DNA of 64,000 bases from positions 88,029,243-88,093,242 of the forward strand of contig CM063283.1 in NCBI GenBank assembly GCA_032173965.1, written 5' to 3'. This document shows, one piece after another, positions 58,611 through 64,000 of this stretch; position 1 is the first letter of the stretch; the number at the start of each line of letters is the position of its first letter. Source of the DNA: Sitta carolinensis (Eukaryota > Chordata > Aves > Passeriformes > Sittidae). Below the pieces are notes generated by a model that was not told where the DNA came from, made no database searches, and saw only the letters and a program-made list of their open reading frames with translations. Made by a program: the position numbers and the translations under genes.

Positions 58611-61600
58611 CTACAGAAAAAATTGAGGGGATAGCATTATTATTTTCCCACATAAGATATTACATGAGAAAGCATTAAAGTCAAGAAACAAGTACTCCTT
58701 TGTGCACTTCCTAGCACTGGAACCCAGCACTTCCTGTATTGCTACCAACAGACGACACGTACACAGACCTGTTGTAACTCTAAGGAAAACTTAATTATTA
58801 TAAAACAAAACCTAGAGCATAATGTAATATATCAACACTGTTAACATGGATCAAGACGACTGTGTTGGCGTTCACACTCTCCCACTTAGAAAAAACTTAG
58901 CTGAGTACTTCCAAAATGTTTAGAAGCTGCAAAAGCATTTGAAACACTGTTACGCTCGAGTTTTTAAGTGGCTACATGCTTCAGAGTATTTTTCTAAAAC
59001 AGATTGTGAAGCAAAACTGGTAGAAACATTTTTTTTCAATATGAGGACAAACTTTTTGGGAAAATAAAATGCTGTATTTTTATTTCTAGACCATCTGTCA
59101 ATGAAACATTAATCAGCTTTGTATCATTTATCTATTAAATATATGGCAAGATACAAGCATTCAACCTCTATCTTTTTTTCCCCTGTTACTTTTGTTACAT
59201 ATATGCAATGCTTTGGATAATACAGTATTTTAGATTTAATTAAAAAACCAAACAAATCAAAACCCAATACAGAATTTTCAGCACACTCCTCCACTCCCTG
59301 TTACGAAATACAATTAACCAAAGAACTAGTAAAAATTAATTGTCTGAGATGATTGAAAGTTGGACATATTAGAAACAAAAGACAGTTGGAAACAAATTTG
59401 TTAAATTATAATAAAAACAAAGCAACAAAAACTGGATTCATTTTCACAGGCAGCATCTGATATTCAAAAGCGCAACCCGCAAGCCTTTCATAACTTGACT
59501 GTTGTAAATATGCAAATGTATTTGTCTTCTATGTAGCTTGAATCACAGCAAGCCTGAACTATGTTAAAAAACACCCATGGATAAGCAACTGCAAAAGCAA
59601 AAATTAAACATAAGCTAAAAAATGAGATGTTTAAGGAAGAACAAATCACCTACACCAAGGTCATTCAAGAAGAGCAATCAAAAGGTGAGGTAATAATTAG
59701 AATGGCCTGATAAAAGAAAGGGAAAATAACTCCTTTGTGTTTCAAAAGTCAAGTCAGGGTTTTTTGGTTTTTTATGAAGACTAGACATTGAAACCAGAGA
59801 GAAGCTGGAAAAGTCAAGGCTAGCTACTATTATGACAGAAGAAAATACTGCATGGCATAACGCTGTCTTGCACTACAACAGAACACTACGGGTCAAACAA
59901 ATGTTTTTCTTCTATTTCTTTAGGTGTTTTATTATTAAAAAGCAATAGCCAATCACGGCATTAACAAATAATCTGTATTTTGGCCACATATTGATTTCTA
60001 CAAAGTTATCACCTGATTTTCAACTAGCTTAGAACACTGAAATATTAGAGGAATGTGTCTCCTTGTTGAAGAGTTCCTTCCCATTTTCAAATTTTACCTG
60101 ACAAAGCAAGTGCACATACCTTTGCTTTCTGACATCTAATATACATACATATATTTAAAAAAAGCAGACTAGTAAGGCAAGAGCATACATAAGTGGCCTG
60201 AATTATCCACGTGAAAGTCATCCCTTACTTTTCAACAGTCTGTTGAGCAATGAAAAAATGAAAAGTAGGTAAGTCTTCAAAGCACAAGCATCTCCTTCAC
60301 ATTAAAACATTACATTCTTTTTAAGATAAGCATGCTTTCTGGTAATAACAGTTTAAAAATACCAGAAATACTGGCATGGTAAAATATTTAACCTACTTTA
60401 TTTCTGAATCCCTAATGAAGTGTGCTTCTATATAAGTCAACTTTTTCTAGATTTACCGTTGTGCCTATTGTCTAGAGGGCAAGCTCCGCTCCTGACTTCT
60501 ATGTAACATAGCTTGGATAAGCACACACTGAATCATCCCGAGGAAGTACTTCCAAGTTTACCCCATACTGCAGCTCTGCATTATCACTGCAGCATAAGAA
60601 ATCCTGCAAAATAATTTTATTCACTGATTAAACTCACAATATCAAGTGACCAAAATAAGGACAAATTATTTCAAGCCATAACTTACCACAGAGAACAATC
60701 AGCTATAAACATAAGATGACCTCCTAAAGCAAACTTAATGACTGTTACCACAAGTTCTATTGTCTTGACAGAGTAATGATATTTGACAGTATGCCCATGC
60801 AGATGCCACAAAATACATCTACTTATATGTTGCCATGCTCTCTTTGGTCTACAGCAGGGATTAACTGGTGCCTAGAAGATTTTAAAACAGCCCAGAAAGT
60901 TAAAGAGAGACAGTTCTGGCAGATGTGTAATGTTGCTGAATATTTATTCTCAAATAAAAAGGTGCAGAGAGGTAAGATTTCATGTAGCAGGTTCTCTGCT
61001 ATTTGTTCTTGAATGATCAGGAAATAGTACATCCAACCACTATCAACTCTGGTGCAGCATCAAGAGAGCCTGTCACACAAATCACCTGTAATAGCAACAC
61101 AAATAGCATCCAAAGATGACCTGATGCAGTGAGAGCTAGTGGAAGAAAATTCCCAGCTCAGGCTCGATTTCAGGCCCTACCTGCATTGCTAATGCAGCTG
61201 AAACTTTGAGGAGTCTGCAACATGAAACTAGTTAATTGTTCTGAATGATGAAGTGTGACATGGAATAACTATGCCTTACTTTGGTCACTATGACACTAGA
61301 AGCTTAAGCCATGAAAAAAAATAGAATCAGTTTTTGTGCTGGGGTAATAATGCAAAAACGTACCACAGGGTAATAAATTTCAACTGGTTTGTTGAACTTC
61401 AACACACCTCCTACAGATGAGTTCTGAACATGAACAAAATACATGACTGCCTCAAGTTTTGCTATAAGTATCCCCTTCCCACAGCATGCTACTGTCATAA
61501 AACCAAAGACAAGGGGAAAACTGGAAGCTGGCAAAGGGAATGCTACATTAAGATGCTGACTGATGCTTGCAAGCAGCACGTAACTCAAGCACAGTGGTGC

Positions 61601-64000
61601 AGAAAAATTAACAGAGCAATTTCTAAAGTTACCTACAGCCAATTCAAAGCTGAACTCTCACCTGAGTTTTGTGCTGTTTCTTTCTATCTATTCCTTCACA
61701 ACCCCTTCTAAATCAGGTTTTTGACAAGCTGTGGTGGAATTTTTGGAAAGAGAAAATGTCACTTCAAAAGCATTTTTGTCCGTTTCTGTTAGTAATTTAC
61801 TGCCCAATCCTAATCTGACAAAGGAGAAATGAACTCTTTCCTGCCTCCCTCTCCATCTACTTAATTTTGTTTTGTGGTTTCTTTGTTGTTATTTTTTTTT
61901 TAATACTGCTATTTTGGACACACAGCAGCTTGTATAGGAATGGTTCCTTTAATGGCATGTGGCAATTCAGATACAGAAGGTCAAAAACTACCATTCCTTT
62001 TGCTCCACAAGGATATAGCTAGGCCTGTGATTATCCAAGTGGTCATACAACTGTTAGCTAGAAACAAAAGCATATGAAATACAAAACCCCAAAAACTCCT
62101 TATAATATTCAAGTTTATTTACTTATTTTTAATCATGAAATTAAGTGTAAAAAACAGTGCGAAAGCAAGCAAGCATTCTCCTTCTTTTAGCCCTTCATTC
62201 TTCCTTTTTTTCCCAGCTAGCAATTCTTTTAAATGAAACAAAGAGAAGGAAGTGGGGAAAAAACAAGGTTTTTCTTGCCAGATGTACAGTCTTGCCTTTC
62301 TCATTTGCCTCAATGTACTCTTCCCATGCATAAAGGCAAAAAGTAACCTTGGTATGGAAAAGGTTCAGCAAGAGCAGAACTGGCAGAGAGATGGAAGATG
62401 GGGAATTTGTCAAGTGTCTGATGGCATTTTCTGGATCAGGATAGGCAACCAGGCAGTTACAGGACCTTTGCCTCTTGCCTGGGAAGGAATCTTTCATATA
62501 TCAAGCCTCAGACCAATAAAACCATCATCGTTCTTCCAAAACATTTGGAGAATTCTGGACATTTCAGTAGGTGAAAAGTTTCTATCACAAACTTTTCACA
62601 TTTGATCCATCAGGCTGACAATGCTGAAATAAGGATAATTGTTTCTCAGTCCACCATCCCTCTATTAACTTTCAGGTCTGAAAAATACCTACTCTTTCTC
62701 TTTCCAATCAGAATTTCAGCAGGCCAGCTAGACAAAGCCATCTACCCAGCTTGGCTGACAACCTTGTGCATTGCAGCACAAAGTTAACAGTTATTTAACA
62801 TAGCAAGCAACTTCGTTCCAGCCAGGGCTGTGGAAAGCTATCTAAGCTTTTTATTCAGTTTTCAAAGGATTAACTGTTTGGGTGCCTGGGACTGTAAATA
62901 TTGAAGGACAGAAAGAAATACATCTAGTAATTGACCTCCACAACTCTTTCTTGTACATGAGGTAAAGAAAGAAGTTTTACAGCACTTAATACGAAGCCTT
63001 GAGCTAGCTTTGCAATAAAGTCATAGTGCAATTATTTGAAAATAACCACGTGAAGAGTTGTGCAAAGTGTTACATTAAGGACCACAACAGAAGGACAAAT
63101 TATAACAATAAAATTCTCTAAGTTTTGTGTGTAACTCATGGGAGACTAGAACTTTGTCAACCGTGAAGACGGCAGCAAGTAGTTTACCAAGAACAGGATA
63201 ATAGACTACTGATAAGGAAACATAAAACAAATGCTTTGTTACAATTCTCTTGAAAAAAAAGGCCAAAAAAATCAAATTAATTTCAAAATAGCACAGACAC
63301 AGATGCTGGCATAAACATTCAAGCCAGGTACACAAAGTACCATGGCGAATATAGAAGTCTGTGCTCAACATAAAGTTTAAGTAACTTATTGCAAGATAAA
63401 CAGCAACTAATGTTTGCCAATTATGCCCATCTCAATGTGAAAAGCTAAAAAAAAACCCAACTAAAATTCAGCATACATGGAATCTACAATGCCTAAATTT
63501 GGGCACAAACATTCAATCTTGTGTCTTCCTTAATGCTAAACAAAAATGATTGTAAAACCACTTGTCCCAGGGTGACCAGGACAAAGTACTCCATAAAACT
63601 CAAAAATACTGCCATAAAACTACTTTCCTTTATATCATCTTTATTTTCTAGCCCTAATACTGCATATGTTCTCCGTGCAATAAGAAATCTACCTTTCCTA
63701 TGACAGGAAACAACCTTCATCTTCAATTTCTGCCTTCAACACGTGTCATGGTCCCAGAAAGGACTAAACGGGTCACTAAGTCCACTAAGCACTGGCATCC
63801 ATCACTGTACTTGCAAGTCAGGAAGCACCGAGTAGAAAAGCTTTGATCAGAAGCATACAAATAATTTTCTACAGCTTGAATGTATGGACTTTTCTTGTAA
63901 AAAAACCCAGCTGTGCCAATTTCATTACTGGAGGTCAGGCCAGAGAAACTGACACTACGAAGTGAGACATTTCTATTGCCTTGAACTAAAAAGGACTATA
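58611..64000 (-). other. UXS1: UXS1 upstream intron, no exon recognised
   Basis: The gene must continue toward higher coordinates, because the exon at 58610 starts in mid-codon. I searched the minus strand by eye for the glycine-rich GGAGFVGSHL block and neighbouring conserved segments and saw none. Most or all of this stretch is probably intron. Open frames up to about 117 codons have no recognisable product. A very short or diverged exon could be missed. Confidence 0.6.

Noticed and set aside
63737..63790. TGTCATGG-starting sequence near the window end that resembles the start of some avian LTRs
   Set aside because: Only the first few bases fit. No TATA, polyadenylation signal or LTR-like continuation could be followed before the window ends.
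1..64000. tRNA, rRNA, snRNA genes, CRISPR arrays or bacterial-type operons
   Set aside because: No cloverleaf with intact A and B boxes, no ribosomal sequence and no regularly spaced repeats were seen. The window reads as vertebrate nuclear DNA throughout.

Overview
The window looks like vertebrate, and specifically avian, nuclear DNA. Genes are split by long introns with GT-AG (one GC-AG) junctions. Interspersed repeats are mostly CR1-type LINEs plus ERV long terminal repeats of a type I know from birds, and one promoter sits in a CpG island. A songbird-like genome is plausible, but the order cannot be fixed from this sequence. I see no bacterial, phage or CRISPR features.

Two protein-coding genes are supported, arranged tail to tail. 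ECRG4 (augurin, the C2orf40 orthologue) is on the + strand from about 24.26 to 30.18 kb and is complete. Four coding exons give a 152-residue secreted peptide precursor with a signal peptide, a polybasic processing site and the family's conserved C-terminus. UXS1 (UDP-glucuronate decarboxylase 1) is on the - strand. Its last nine coding exons lie between 58610 and 37442 and carry the catalytic Tyr-x-x-x-Lys motif and the whole C-terminal half. The 5' exons (transmembrane anchor and the NAD-binding glycine motif) were not found and probably lie beyond position 64000. This convergent pairing matches the ECRG4/UXS1 arrangement I recall from human chromosome 2q12. The two proteins have no known shared pathway: one is a secreted peptide hormone-like precursor, the other a Golgi nucleotide-sugar enzyme.

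Layout: 1-18.4 kb has no recognisable gene, only short CR1 remnants and simple repeats. A 40-base A tract (18.4 kb) precedes a long decayed antisense CR1 copy (about 19.0-21.4 kb) with endonuclease and reverse transcriptase remnants. A shorter CR1 tail lies at 22.5-22.8 kb. The ECRG4 CpG-island promoter is at about 24.0-24.45 kb. ECRG4 introns 2 and 3 hold CR1 fragments. The 30.2-36.7 kb spacer holds an old ERV-type LTR. UXS1 introns hold another CR1 relic (39.2-40.1 kb), a duplicated roughly 105 bp block (42.8 and 43.6 kb), a solo LTR with a likely 6 bp target duplication (50.26-50.85 kb), a weaker LTR candidate (51.6-52.0 kb) and two hairpin-forming inverted repeats.

I found no evidence of a wholly new biological system. 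The most informative oddities are a GC-AG intron in ECRG4 with a tandem GT donor four bases downstream that would wreck the frame, an open in-frame N-terminal extension and slippage-prone leucine run at the ECRG4 start, the solo LTR with its internal 14 bp triplication, and the duplicated intronic block in UXS1.
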